Part shown: positions 37,740-46,097 of the stretch, one piece after another
Numbering within the stretch: position 1 is the stretch's first letter
How the letters are laid out: the number at the start of each line of letters is the position of its first letter
Assembly (NCBI RefSeq): GCF_027474845.2
Contig: NZ_CP107031.2
Coordinates: 2,680,501 to 2,744,500, forward strand
Direction: 5' to 3'
DNA: 64,000 nucleotides
Origin: Maribacter aestuarii
Lineage (GTDB): Bacteria; Bacteroidota; Bacteroidia; Flavobacteriales; Flavobacteriaceae
Notes under the pieces: generated by a model
Database searches by the model: none
What the model was told of the DNA's origin: nothing
What the model saw: the letters and a program-made list of their open reading frames with translations, nothing else
Program-made: the position numbers and the translations under genes

Positions 37740-39791
37740 TTATAGCAAGCCTTCTTCATCCAGAGATATTTTTAACTCGGCCTGATTTTTCCAAAATCTA
37801 TCCTTAATTTTCTGCATAATTTCCTCAAAATCTGGATGGCTCTTTAATGGTTTTATCAATGGTTCATCTTCGATTAATAAAAACCAATACAGATAATTCT
37901 CTGTTTCGGAAAATATTCTAAGCTGTTCGATAGCCTCATTGATTTTTCCTTCATAAGCGTATTTCCAAACCAGATTCACACTTCTATAAATGGATTGATC
38001 TCCTTCGCAATATTCAGAGAAATCATTAAATAGTTTCTCAGCTTCCTTGTCCAATCCCATCTCTTTATAGACCAGTGCAATTTTGACATTTTCCTGTAAA
38101 TAAATATCCAGACTATTTGCTTCCCTGGTTTCCACAAATTTTTTAAAATAGAAGTAGGCACTGTCATAATTTTCCTCGATGTAGTACAACTTCCCTATGT
38201 CCTGTAAAATATCAAGCCGAGTCGTATCTTTCTTCCATTCCTTTATCAACAAATTCCTTGTACGCTCAATATTACCGTCCTTGGCGAACAGTATAAATGC
38301 CTTTAAATGTGGAGCATAAAAATTTTCAGCATTATAATCCAACGAACTGTTAATATATTTTAAAGCTTCATCTGCAAATCCTGACGATACAAGCGCATTA
38401 CTTAGTTGTAAATACGTATAGCTCTGAGTAATGGAATCACTAGCAACGGTTAGCTGAACCCCTTTTAATGCGTACTCTAGGTATTTATCAGTATTGGGCA
38501 GCATATGCGAATAAAATTCCGCAAGCATTTGTACTGCCAACGATGAATTAGGATTATACTCCAGTGCCTTATTAAGATGTGGTAAGGCTAATTTGTACTC
38601 CTTAGTTTGTATATAGTAGAAGGCCTTTGCGACCAAGCTTTCGGCGGATTTTGAATCGTAAAGCAAGGCCTTATCCGCAAAGCTGTTAATCTTTTCGGTG
38701 TACTGTTTCTCTATTTGCGACATTTCTAGAAGATAGTATGAGATAGCGATGTTGGCATAGGCGAGGGCAAATTCTGGATCCTGTTCTATAGCTTTTTCGA
38801 ATAATGAAATGGCCTTTTCCAAGCCTTCTTCTGAGCGAGAATAATAAGGGTCCAATGCCTGTAGGTAGTAATCATAGGCCAATAGGTTTTCAGTTGGTTT
38901 TTTTTCAATTTGCTCCAGTTCTGTCGGTGTTACGACGGCTGCAATGGCATCTGCAATTTTCTTGGCCACGTCGTTTTGCAATTCAAAAATGTCCTCAACT
39001 TCCCGACTGTACTGTTCTACCCAAATAGGGGTGTCCGTAGAAGCGTTGATCAATTGTATGTTGAGCAACACCTGATCACCGACACGCTGACCGCTACCTT
39101 CTACCAAGTAGTTCACATGCAGCTCCTCGGCAATCTCTGGAATACCCTTGTCCGTTTTTCTATATTTCTCTACCGAGGTTCTACTGATGACCCGCAGGTC
39201 TTCAATCTTCTGAATGTTGTTCAAAGCAGATTCCATCAGTCCGTTTACAAAATAAAGATTGGTGGAATCGCTGCTCTCATTCTTAAAGGGCAATACTGCA
39301 ATGGATTTTTCAATTTTCGGTTCATTTATAGCATCCTTTTTATTGAACAGTATTATGGCTACAAGTATCAGTGCTAAGGATGTTGCAGCAATAATCGGCC
39401 ATTGGTATAGTTTCAAATAGTTTGGTTTAATCTGTTCGATTTCAACTTCTACATCACTTTTTCCAAGCTCCCCAGGAGAATATCCGTACTGTTCTCGAAA
39501 GCATTTAATGAAATAGGAAGTGCTTCCAAAACCTACTTGATATGAAATTTCGGAAACCGTTGAAGAATCTTCCTTTAGCAGTTTCATTGATTCCTTAAGA
39601 CGGACTTGACGTATAAACTGGCTTGCAGAAAGCTGTGTCTGTTTCTTGATCTTCCGGAGCAGGTTGGATCGGCTCATGTGCAGAGCTTCCGCAAGTTCGG
39701 ACACCCCAAATTGTTCGTTGGCCAAATTTTCCAGAATTAGGGCTTCCGCTTGTTCTATAAAGTTTGGTTTTTTGGCCGATGGATTTGACAT
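37740..39791 (-). CDS. Membrane-bound regulator: N-terminal AraC HTH, TolB-like domain, TPR repeats
   Basis: A 683-residue protein. Residues about 10-115 are an AraC-type double helix-turn-helix (FGVSELAEALHMSRSNLLRK; then VSEISYQVGFGSTSYFIKCF). One membrane helix lies near 132-152. A TolB/FlgO-like segment (KSIAVLPFKNES near 163, then VNYLVEGSGQRVGDQV near 226) follows, then TPR repeats from about 300 to 650. The HTH is cytoplasmic while TPRs would lie outside, so it may pass an envelope signal to DNA. It is divergent from the small-peptide/leader-repeat cluster at 40.0 kb, its likeliest target. A second regulator with the same domains in reversed order lies at 57.5 kb. Confidence 0.85.
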   Translation of the reverse strand: MSNPSAKKPNFIEQAEALILENLANEQFGVSELAEALHMSRSNLLRKIKKQTQLSASQFIRQVRLKESMKLLKEDSSTVSEISYQVGFGSTSYFIKCFREQYGYSPGELGKSDVEVEIEQIKPNYLKLYQWPIIAATSLALILVAIILFNKKDAINEPKIEKSIAVLPFKNESSDSTNLYFVNGLMESALNNIQKIEDLRVISRTSVEKYRKTDKGIPEIAEELHVNYLVEGSGQRVGDQVLLNIQLINASTDTPIWVEQYSREVEDIFELQNDVAKKIADAIAAVVTPTELEQIEKKPTENLLAYDYYLQALDPYYSRSEEGLEKAISLFEKAIEQDPEFALAYANIAISYYLLEMSQIEKQYTEKINSFADKALLYDSKSAESLVAKAFYYIQTKEYKLALPHLNKALEYNPNSSLAVQMLAEFYSHMLPNTDKYLEYALKGVQLTVASDSITQSYTYLQLSNALVSSGFADEALKYINSSLDYNAENFYAPHLKAFILFAKDGNIERTRNLLIKEWKKDTTRLDILQDIGKLYYIEENYDSAYFYFKKFVETREANSLDIYLQENVKIALVYKEMGLDKEAEKLFNDFSEYCEGDQSIYRSVNLVWKYAYEGKINEAIEQLRIFSETENYLYWFLLIEDEPLIKPLKSHPDFEEIMQKIKDRFWKNQAELKISLDEEGLL

Positions 39792-40027
39792 GTTGTTTTT
39801 TGCTGGCTCTAAATTAGGGAAAATATAGAGAATTATGCGTTATCGCCAACGGCCATCGATTTAGAGGAAAAAGCATCTTTTGCGTCATAAGTTACATTGC
39901 CGCGCCATAATTTTTATGCCCTCCTGAAACTTTACATAGTTCTGCGCATAGCTCCTACAGGTTGCTGCAAGTTCTATAGCACCTTTGTAACATCAAAAAT
40001 CATAACGAACAATTTAAAACAATAATT

Positions 40028-40141
40028 ATGAAAGCATCAATCACAAGAACAGCAACGGAGTCAAGAACAGGACAGTACTTCTCATCCTTTAGCGCAAGCA
40101 AAAGAACCCAATGGGCACAGTACAGAAACTTTAACCGCTAA
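40028..40141 (+). CDS. Small protein, 37 residues, paralogue of the ORF at 40228
   Basis: ATG 40028 to TAA 40139-40141. The product aligns without gaps to the 41-residue ORF at 40228: the shared pattern is T-E-S-R, then F at +5 and F at +8, then S-K-R, W and R at equal spacing, with identity at about 11 positions. It is basic and contains no membrane segment. Two neighbouring ORFs with such a shared pattern are unlikely by chance, so I judge both real. The function is unknown; a regulator or modified-peptide precursor are only guesses. It begins about 236 bp from the divergent AraC/TPR regulator. Confidence 0.6.
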   Translation: MKASITRTATESRTGQYFSSFSASKRTQWAQYRNFNR

Positions 40142-40179
40142 TCACGATCAATATGAAAAAATCAAAAAACAACACAGTC

Positions 40180-40238
40180 ATGAAATCGAAGATTCACGAA
40201 TACCTATAAAAATTAAATAACAAAGCCATGAGTAAAAC
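40180..40238 (+). repeat. Leader repeat, copy 1 (with stop)
   Basis: Encodes MKSKIHEYL then TAA. It differs from copy 2 (40440-40498) at only 3 of 59 positions, ending in the first codons of the following small ORF (ATGAGTAAAAC). One of the differences, CTATTA to CTATAA, makes the stop, after which the next ATG follows 18 bases later. It may also be read from ATG 40153 in the same frame. Confidence 0.7.
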
Positions 40239-40353
40239 GGGCATCAATCAATCGCCAACGGAATCTAGAAGGTTCACTTTCTTTACCCATTTTGAGGACA
40301 GCAAGAGAATCCGTTGGTCACATTCCAGACCTTACCTTCATTTAGAAGCCTAG
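40228..40353 (+). CDS. Small protein, 41 residues, paralogue of the ORF at 40028
   Basis: ATG 40228 to TAG 40351-40353, placed right after leader repeat copy 1. Aligns gaplessly with the 37-residue ORF at 40028 (shared TESR, two Phe, SKR, Trp, Arg). Its first codons (ATG AGT AAA AC) are the same as those of the signal-peptide start of the OMP gene at 40488, showing that the leader plus start was duplicated as a block. Function unknown. Coding is inferred from paralogy and placement. Confidence 0.6.
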   Translation: MSKTGINQSPTESRRFTFFTHFEDSKRIRWSHSRPYLHLEA

Positions 40354-40439
40354 TTTGTTGGTTTGAAAAAAGGGGTAGGCCCTAATCAAAGTCTATCCCT
40401 TACCATAACAAAATTATAACAATAATTAAAAATGTAATT

Positions 40440-40498
40440 ATGAAATCAAAGATTCACGAATACCTATTAAAATTAAATAACAAAGACATGAGTAAAAC
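40440..40498 (+). repeat. Leader repeat, copy 2
   Basis: Encodes MKSKIHEYLLKLNNKD in frame with the next gene. The first 43 bases are identical to copy 3 at 41236-41278, and 56 of 59 bases match copy 1 at 40180. Copy spacings are 260 and 796 bp. Confidence 0.85.
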
Positions 40499-41096
40499 AA
40501 TCAAAAAACAAGCTAAGTTAAAAGTGGCGTGTGCTGCCTTTACTTTAATATCTGCACTAGCATTTGCACAAAACATTTCTAACACTCAAAACAGCTTTAA
40601 CCGAGATGGTTTTATCTTCGAATTTGGTCTAGGTGGCGGTATAATCAGTATAGAAGATAGTGCTGGAACCCAAAGTTTTGATGATACCCAAGGCGGTGGC
40701 ACTTTTCCTGAATTAAAGTTTGGCTATATGCTGAACAACCGTTTAGCCGTTACCGTTTCTGCACCTGGAATGATTTACACGCTTAATGATAACGACAGGC
40801 ACTTTGGAGGCATTATACCTTCTGTTCAGTACTGGGTAAAAGACCGGTGGTGGATACATGGTGGTGCCGGTTTAGCCATAGATGGCCCTGCATTATATGA
40901 TATTGAAGATAACATAAATGAAGATTGGAATACGGGTTTAGCTGTTATGGCGAGCACGGGTTACGAAGTGTACAGAAAAAACAAATTTGCCTTAAACGTC
41001 CAATCCAAATTACTCCTGGGTGGTGTAAAGCTAGATAATAATAATGACAGAGAGGTGGTGCAATTTAGTTTAGGAATTGGCTTTAGCTGGTTTTAA
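40440..41096 (+). CDS. Outer-membrane beta-barrel protein preceded by leader repeat copy 2
   Basis: The open frame is 218 residues. The first 16 (MKSKIHEYLLKLNNKD) are the leader repeat; ATG 40488 then begins an ordinary signal peptide (MSKTIKKQAKLKVACAAF, then cleavage after ALAFAQ). The mature part has alternating strands and ends in an aromatic residue (GIGFSWF), as needed for barrel insertion. I favour 40488 as the start of the exported protein, because an extra hydrophilic N-terminus of 16 residues is tolerable but unusual. The barrel is of OmpW/OmpA size (about 170 residues); ligand unknown. Confidence 0.75.
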   Translation: MKSKIHEYLLKLNNKDMSKTIKKQAKLKVACAAFTLISALAFAQNISNTQNSFNRDGFIFEFGLGGGIISIEDSAGTQSFDDTQGGGTFPELKFGYMLNNRLAVTVSAPGMIYTLNDNDRHFGGIIPSVQYWVKDRWWIHGGAGLAIDGPALYDIEDNINEDWNTGLAVMASTGYEVYRKNKFALNVQSKLLLGGVKLDNNNDREVVQFSLGIGFSWF

Positions 41097-41129
41097 TCAT
41101 TTGCACCGCCAAAGGGTATAATATCCCAA

Positions 41130-41185
41130 GGCTTGCCTCGAAATTAAAAGTCCGTTTCCTACGAATGCATTGCGGGCTTGCCCCG
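41130..41185. repeat. Short direct repeats GGCTTGCC(T/C)CG
   Basis: GGCTTGCCTCG (41130-41140) and GGCTTGCCCCG (41175-41185) start 45 bp apart in the spacer between the barrel gene and leader copy 3. They are more GC-rich than the surroundings; meaning unknown. Confidence 0.4.
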
Positions 41186-41235
41186 AGGTCGTTTACTAAA
41201 GAAAAAATAATAGCAATAATCAAAAAAATATAATC

Positions 41236-41278
41236 ATGAAATCAAAGATTCACGAATACCTATTAAAATTAAATAACA
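41236..41278 (+). repeat. Leader repeat, copy 3
   Basis: Forty-three bases identical to the start of copy 2, then divergence. As in the other copies, an ATG follows a few bases on and starts the real secretion signal of the downstream gene. Confidence 0.85.
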
Positions 41279-41886
41279 TAATCATGAATAAACCATTTAG
41301 AATTAACACATTAAGAACCTTGGGATACATGTCATTAGGCCTTCTTTTACTTACGACCGCATGTGGTCAAACAAGCAGTAAATCAAAAACCGAAGTAACC
41401 ACCAGTACCGAAACCAAGTCGGTAGTTGATGCACCAGAAATGGATATTCAAACAGCGATACTATCGGACAATCTTGAAGCCGTTAAACAGCATATTTCGG
41501 CAGGAACAGATTTGAACAAAAAAGACCCTATGACCGGGGCCACACCACTAATCACTGCCGCGAGCTTTGGAAAGCATAAAATTGCGCAAGCCCTTATTGA
41601 TGCCGGTGCGGATTTATCGGCTAAAAATAACGATGGTGCAACAGCTTTGCATACGGCCGCATTCTTTTGTAGAGTCGAAGTCGTACAGTCACTTATTGAT
41701 GCCAAAGCCGATAAGACCGCTAAAAACAACTTTGGTATGACACCAAGGGAAAGTGTTATGGGGCCATTTGCAGAAATAAAACCCATTTATGAAATGCTAC
41801 AGCAGCAATTAGGGCCGATAGGTTTACAAATTGAGTTGACCGAAATCGAAAAAACCCGCCCGGTCATAGCAATGATGTTGCAATAA
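41236..41886 (+). CDS. Ankyrin-repeat lipoprotein preceded by leader repeat copy 3
   Basis: The open frame is 216 residues; the first 16 are leader repeat (MKSKIHEYLLKLNN plus II). ATG 41284 then begins a lipoprotein signal peptide (MNKPFRINTLRTLGYMSLG) with the lipobox LLTTACGQ. Three ankyrin repeats follow (for example GATPLITAASFGKHKIAQAL and GATALHTAAFFCRVEVVQSL, about residues 75-175). Likely a membrane-anchored binding protein facing the periplasm. It ends 18 bp before an acyltransferase gene. The true start is either ATG; the lipobox position favours 41284. Confidence 0.82.
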   Translation: MKSKIHEYLLKLNNIIMNKPFRINTLRTLGYMSLGLLLLTTACGQTSSKSKTEVTTSTETKSVVDAPEMDIQTAILSDNLEAVKQHISAGTDLNKKDPMTGATPLITAASFGKHKIAQALIDAGADLSAKNNDGATALHTAAFFCRVEVVQSLIDAKADKTAKNNFGMTPRESVMGPFAEIKPIYEMLQQQLGPIGLQIELTEIEKTRPVIAMMLQ

Positions 41887-41904
41887 TCGATTTTAAAATT
41901 AAAC

Positions 41905-43017
41905 ATGATGAAAACTGAAAGAAGATATGATATTGATTGGTTAAGGGTTATTGCCATTGGCTTGCTGCTCATTTATCACATCGCCATTGTATTTCAACCT
42001 TGGGCCATGTTCATTGGCTTTATCAGAAGCGATGAATTTCTAGAAGGTTTATGGAAACCAATGACCATGTTAAACGTCTGGCGGATTCCACTTTTGTTCT
42101 ACGTCTCGGGAATGGGGCTCTATTTTGCCATGCGCAAGAGAAACTGGAAACAATTGCTTCTGGAACGGACAAAGCGTATTCTTTTACCCTTCGTCTTTGG
42201 CTTTATAGCCATAACCACCTTACACATGTATATTTTTCAGACGTATTATGATATGCCGTTGGGCTATTATCCGCATGTAGGGCATTTATGGTTTCTAGGG
42301 AATATTTTTGCATACGTCCTGCTGTTACTGCCCTTATTTTTCTATCTGAAAAAGAACGAGAATGGAAGATTTAAAAACGGCTTGTCCAAATTCATGGGTA
42401 ATCCTGTTGGGCCTTTGTCGATTTCTATATTTTTTGTGCTTGAAGCATTACTGGTAAAACCCCAGCTATTCGCCCTATATGCGGAGACTTGGCATGGCTT
42501 TTTTATTGGATTTTTGGCCTTCTTTTTCGGCTTTCTTTTCGTGTACAGTGGTAAAACATTCTGGCAGACCGTTTTAAAATGGCGCTGGTTATATATTGGT
42601 TTGGCCGCCGTGCTGTTCGGCATAAGATATTTTAATTACGCGACGGAAGCACCCGGTTATCTTACGGCTATCGAATCCAATTGTTGGATTTTCGGCGTTT
42701 TCGGCCTCGGATATAAGTACTTGAACAAACCAAGTAAAATCCTGAGTTATTTGAGCCAAGCAGCGTATCCTGTTTATATCATACACATGTTTGTTTTGTA
42801 CGCAGGGGCTATGTTCATATTGCCATTGGAAATACCTATCTTATTGAAATTCGTAGGTATTGTAGCTTTTACAGGTTTAGCCTGCTATCTCATTTATGAA
42901 TTTATTATTAAAAGGATTGGATTCTTAAAGCCATTGTTTGGACTTAAATGGAAATCCAATAAAGCAAAAAAGCTCATGAAAATGTATCATCTAAAAATTA
43001 AGGACTCTTCAAATTAG
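41905..43017 (+). CDS. Acyltransferase family 3 membrane protein
   Basis: A 370-residue protein with about 10 membrane helices. The N-terminal YDIDWLRVIAIGLLLIYHI is the acyltransferase-3 signature with the conserved His in YHI near residue 25. Family members acylate sugars or glucans on the membrane. FYVSGMGLYF near 65 and HVGHLWFLGNI near 125 are further family segments. It follows the ankyrin lipoprotein by 18 bp and may be co-transcribed. The substrate is unknown. Confidence 0.85.
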   Translation: MMKTERRYDIDWLRVIAIGLLLIYHIAIVFQPWAMFIGFIRSDEFLEGLWKPMTMLNVWRIPLLFYVSGMGLYFAMRKRNWKQLLLERTKRILLPFVFGFIAITTLHMYIFQTYYDMPLGYYPHVGHLWFLGNIFAYVLLLLPLFFYLKKNENGRFKNGLSKFMGNPVGPLSISIFFVLEALLVKPQLFALYAETWHGFFIGFLAFFFGFLFVYSGKTFWQTVLKWRWLYIGLAAVLFGIRYFNYATEAPGYLTAIESNCWIFGVFGLGYKYLNKPSKILSYLSQAAYPVYIIHMFVLYAGAMFILPLEIPILLKFVGIVAFTGLACYLIYEFIIKRIGFLKPLFGLKWKSNKAKKLMKMYHLKIKDSSN

Positions 43018-43143
43018 TTCCAATTTAAAAAACCGAACGATTGGTCACACTTTTTAAGATACTTTAATGTTACTTTTTTGATAGTCTTGAAAGTTGAAAT
43101 GTAACAAGCCTCGGTTTATTAAGTGTTCTTTAAAAATATTAAA

Positions 43144-43998
43144 ATGTCGGAAAAATTAAGCCATCCCAAAGAAGTCCGGAAAACGATACTGTTGTTTTTG
43201 GGTATTTTGACCCTGCTAAGTACTATCTGTTATTACGCAATACTCAAGCTGAACCCTACAAGCATCTATGTCGGGGCTTTAATGATGAGCCCTGCATTAT
43301 CCGCCTTTATTACATTAAAGCTACTGAAAAGACCGATTTCAAGTCTTCCATGGGGTCTGAAAAGTTTGAAAAATTTACGCCTATCCTATTTGATTCCGGT
43401 AGCCTATATTATGATTGCCTATGTATTGATTTGGGTTTTCGGTTTTGGAAATGTGCTCAATCAGGAAACTATCACCGAGTGGTCGCAAGAATTAGGCATG
43501 GAAGGTTTCAGTAGTACAATTATACTATTGACTATGATTGTTCTCTTATCTATTGTTGGTGTTGTAAAGAACATTGGTTCGACATTGGGCGAGGAAATAG
43601 GATGGCGGGGATTCTTCAACTACGAACTTCGGAAACTATTTTCCTTTGGTGGTGTTTCCATGATTAGCGGATTGATTTGGGCGATATGGCATTGGCCAAT
43701 TATCTTTTTGATATACAAGGGAAGTGGAAACCTGTTGCTACACATTACAGCTTTTACCGTAATGATAGTTGCAATTTCGGTCATTTTGGCCTACTATACT
43801 TTTAAATCCAACAGCTTGTGGCCTGCGGCCCTATTTCATTCCGTACACAATATATTCATACAGAAGATTTTCACGCCGTTGACGATAACAAATAACTGCA
43901 CGACTTTTTGGATAGATGAATACGGACTCATGCTACCGATTATTACGACGCTATTTGCCATCTATTTTTGGCGAAAGGCGAAAGTTGAGAACCTATAG
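43144..43998 (+). CDS. CPBP-family intramembrane metalloprotease
   Basis: A protein of about 284 residues with around 8 membrane helices. The family motif GEEIGWRGF near residues 151-159 has the catalytic Glu pair and Arg, and the second motif WAIWHWPI near 180 and HSVHNIF near 240 carry metal-binding His. CPBP (CAAX/Abi) proteases cleave prenylated or bacteriocin-type substrates, or serve in self-immunity. ATG 43144 is favoured over GTG 43123. Next to the acyltransferase and a beta-lactamase-family gene. Confidence 0.88.
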   Translation: MSEKLSHPKEVRKTILLFLGILTLLSTICYYAILKLNPTSIYVGALMMSPALSAFITLKLLKRPISSLPWGLKSLKNLRLSYLIPVAYIMIAYVLIWVFGFGNVLNQETITEWSQELGMEGFSSTIILLTMIVLLSIVGVVKNIGSTLGEEIGWRGFFNYELRKLFSFGGVSMISGLIWAIWHWPIIFLIYKGSGNLLLHITAFTVMIVAISVILAYYTFKSNSLWPAALFHSVHNIFIQKIFTPLTITNNCTTFWIDEYGLMLPIITTLFAIYFWRKAKVENL

Positions 43999-44037
43999 GT
44001 TTTAAGACAATAAAATGAAAAAACAAACAATCGTATT

Positions 44038-45081
44038 ATGGCAAAGAAACAATCAAAACGAATACTCAAAATCATATTAATTATGGCAAGCATCAGCTCA
44101 CTATTCTTTGTGCCATGGATTTTGCTAAGATTACTGTTAACACCATTACCAGATACGGTTCAGGAACAGGTCAATGATGCCATTGGATACGGTTTGGACG
44201 GCATGATTGTTTATGTAGACCAAGCTGGAAAGCCACCTGAGTTTTATGCCGCTGGCTGGCAGGATCGAAAAAATAAGATTCCTGCCAACCCAAAAGCTTT
44301 ATTCCGGATTGCCAGCATTAGCAAGTTGTATGTTGCTGTTGCCGTAGCAAAATTAGTTAATGACAATCAGTTGTCTTTAGACAAAACGCTCGCTGATTAT
44401 ATGCCGGAACTGGTGGGACGAATTGAAAATGCCGATAAAATCACCTTGAGAATGATGGTGCAACATCGGTCTGGTATTCCGAACTACACGGACTTTCCAG
44501 GTTTTTGGGTAAACGATTATTCTAAAAACACTAAAGAATCGCTCGATTTGGTCCTCGATACTCCTGCCGATTTTAAACCGGATAAAAAATATAGGTACTC
44601 AAATACCAATTATCTGTTGATTGGCGAAATCTTGGATAAAACATTGGGATACAGTCATCACCAATTTATCAAAAAGGAAGTTTTAATGCCCCTTGGGCTC
44701 AACGATACCTACAGTTTGCTAAGTGAAGTGAATTTAGACGATGTTATGAGCGGATATGCCGTAGACTATGAGCCAGACCTAAAGCCCAATGATTTTGTAA
44801 GCCCTGCCGGCTCCATGGTGGCTACAGCACAGGATGTGGGTATATTCTTGAGGGCGTTGAACGACGGCTCCTTGCTAAATGATAAGGAACAAGCTATTTA
44901 TACATCAATCTATGTATATGAACATACAGGATTATTACCAGGTTACAGCAGTATTGCCAAGTATCACAAGGATATTGATGCTGTGGTTGTTCAATTTGTA
45001 AATACTAGTGGCGGATACTCTTGGAACGTATCAGAAAAAATTAATAATAGAATTGTAAAAATCCTGAAAAGCAGAAAGTAA
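44038..45081 (+). CDS. Serine hydrolase of the beta-lactamase class C / PBP4-like family
   Basis: A 347-residue protein with one N-terminal membrane anchor (IILIMASISSLFFVPWILLR). The SxxK motif is SISK at residues 93-96 (FRIASISKLY), the YxN motif is YSN in KYRYSNTNYLLIGE near 181, and a third block, HTGLLPGY, near 305 takes the place of KTG. Such proteins range from beta-lactamases to D-aminopeptidases and esterases; antibiotic resistance cannot be assumed. It probably acts at the outer face of the inner membrane. Confidence 0.87.
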   Translation: MAKKQSKRILKIILIMASISSLFFVPWILLRLLLTPLPDTVQEQVNDAIGYGLDGMIVYVDQAGKPPEFYAAGWQDRKNKIPANPKALFRIASISKLYVAVAVAKLVNDNQLSLDKTLADYMPELVGRIENADKITLRMMVQHRSGIPNYTDFPGFWVNDYSKNTKESLDLVLDTPADFKPDKKYRYSNTNYLLIGEILDKTLGYSHHQFIKKEVLMPLGLNDTYSLLSEVNLDDVMSGYAVDYEPDLKPNDFVSPAGSMVATAQDVGIFLRALNDGSLLNDKEQAIYTSIYVYEHTGLLPGYSSIAKYHKDIDAVVVQFVNTSGGYSWNVSEKINNRIVKILKSRK

Positions 45082-45112
45082 CCAATACCTTAAAATTAAA
45101 ATCAAATCATTT

Positions 45113-45799
45113 ATGATCGGAAATACAGAACAAAAACAATTGATTAAAACTGCAAGAATAACTGGAGTGTGGTATTTAATGATGGCTATTTCAGGGATTT
45201 TAGGGTTTATGGTCTTTCATTCTCAAATATTTGTTTCTGGAAACCCCGAACAAACGCTAACGAATTTGGTAGAATTAGAATCCACCGCAAGAATTAGGTT
45301 GCTCTTTGAGTTTGCTATCGTAATATCTCAAGCACTTACCGCAGTTTGGTTTTACAAATTGTTTAAAGATAGTTATGAATTGGAAGCTTGGACTTTAGGT
45401 ATATGGGGAATGGTAAATGCTTTAGCGATTATGATAAGTGCAATTTCAATCGCCTCTGCAATAGGTGTTGCTAATTCTGACATAAGTGTTATGGAAGATA
45501 AGGTTGTACTAATTCAGGTTTTTCAAAATATAATTTCAAATGCTTGGGGTATTGGTGGTCTTTTCTTTGGGCTTTGGCTGTTTCCCATGGGTTATATCGT
45601 CATTAAATCTAAAAGGATGCCCGTCTGGTTAGGGAGAGTTATTATTTTAGGGGGTATAGGCTATCTAATTACCACCTTTATCCGCTACGCAGGAATTGAT
45701 TTTAGCTACAATAGATTCCTTATTCTACCAGCAACCATCGGAGAATTTTGGATGATAGGTTATTTATTAATGTTTGGCATAAGACCTAGCAACGAGTAA
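45113..45799 (+). CDS. DUF4386 family membrane protein
   Basis: A 228-residue protein with six or seven membrane helices and the ARITGVWYLMMAISGILGF start typical of DUF4386 proteins. No catalytic motif is seen. It follows the serine hydrolase gene by 31 bp on the same strand. The function of the family is unknown. Confidence 0.8.
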   Translation: MIGNTEQKQLIKTARITGVWYLMMAISGILGFMVFHSQIFVSGNPEQTLTNLVELESTARIRLLFEFAIVISQALTAVWFYKLFKDSYELEAWTLGIWGMVNALAIMISAISIASAIGVANSDISVMEDKVVLIQVFQNIISNAWGIGGLFFGLWLFPMGYIVIKSKRMPVWLGRVIILGGIGYLITTFIRYAGIDFSYNRFLILPATIGEFWMIGYLLMFGIRPSNE

Positions 45800-45821
45800 A
45801 ATTAAATTAAAAAGGCATACA

Positions 45822-45906
45822 ACAAAGAGAGTATTACTCCCGAAGCTTTGGGATTATCGAAGTTTTAAGCTTCACCTTAATTACTAACCTTAAAGCTCTC
45901 TTTTGT
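45822..45906. terminator. Large nested hairpin between convergent genes
   Basis: Outer arms ACAAAGAGAG (45822-45831) and CTCTCTTTTGT (45896-45906, one bulged T) enclose a perfect inner pair GAAGCTT (45842-45848) and AAGCTTC (45867-45873). It lies between the DUF4386 gene and the convergent LytTR gene and likely ends both transcripts. Confidence 0.5.
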
Positions 45907-46097
45907 TCTTTCTTATTATACAATCAATTTAAAAAGAATCAAACTTAAGAGGTCTATAAGAACTAGTGATTTGAGTTCTAATTCAAATCGCTATTATTTT
46001 TTATTTTGTAAATTACTTTTTGAAAGTTAGTGTTTCTAAATTCGCTACTACACATACACAAAACAGTTGGCAACTTACTGTTAGAACAAACAATTAC

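Noticed and set aside
44038..45081. Beta-lactamase family gene as an antibiotic-resistance determinant
   Set aside because: The class C-like fold is shared with many non-resistance hydrolases and the third motif is not KTG.
45822..45906. Nested hairpin as a mobile element (MITE)
   Set aside because: No target-site duplication is seen and the place between convergent genes fits a terminator.
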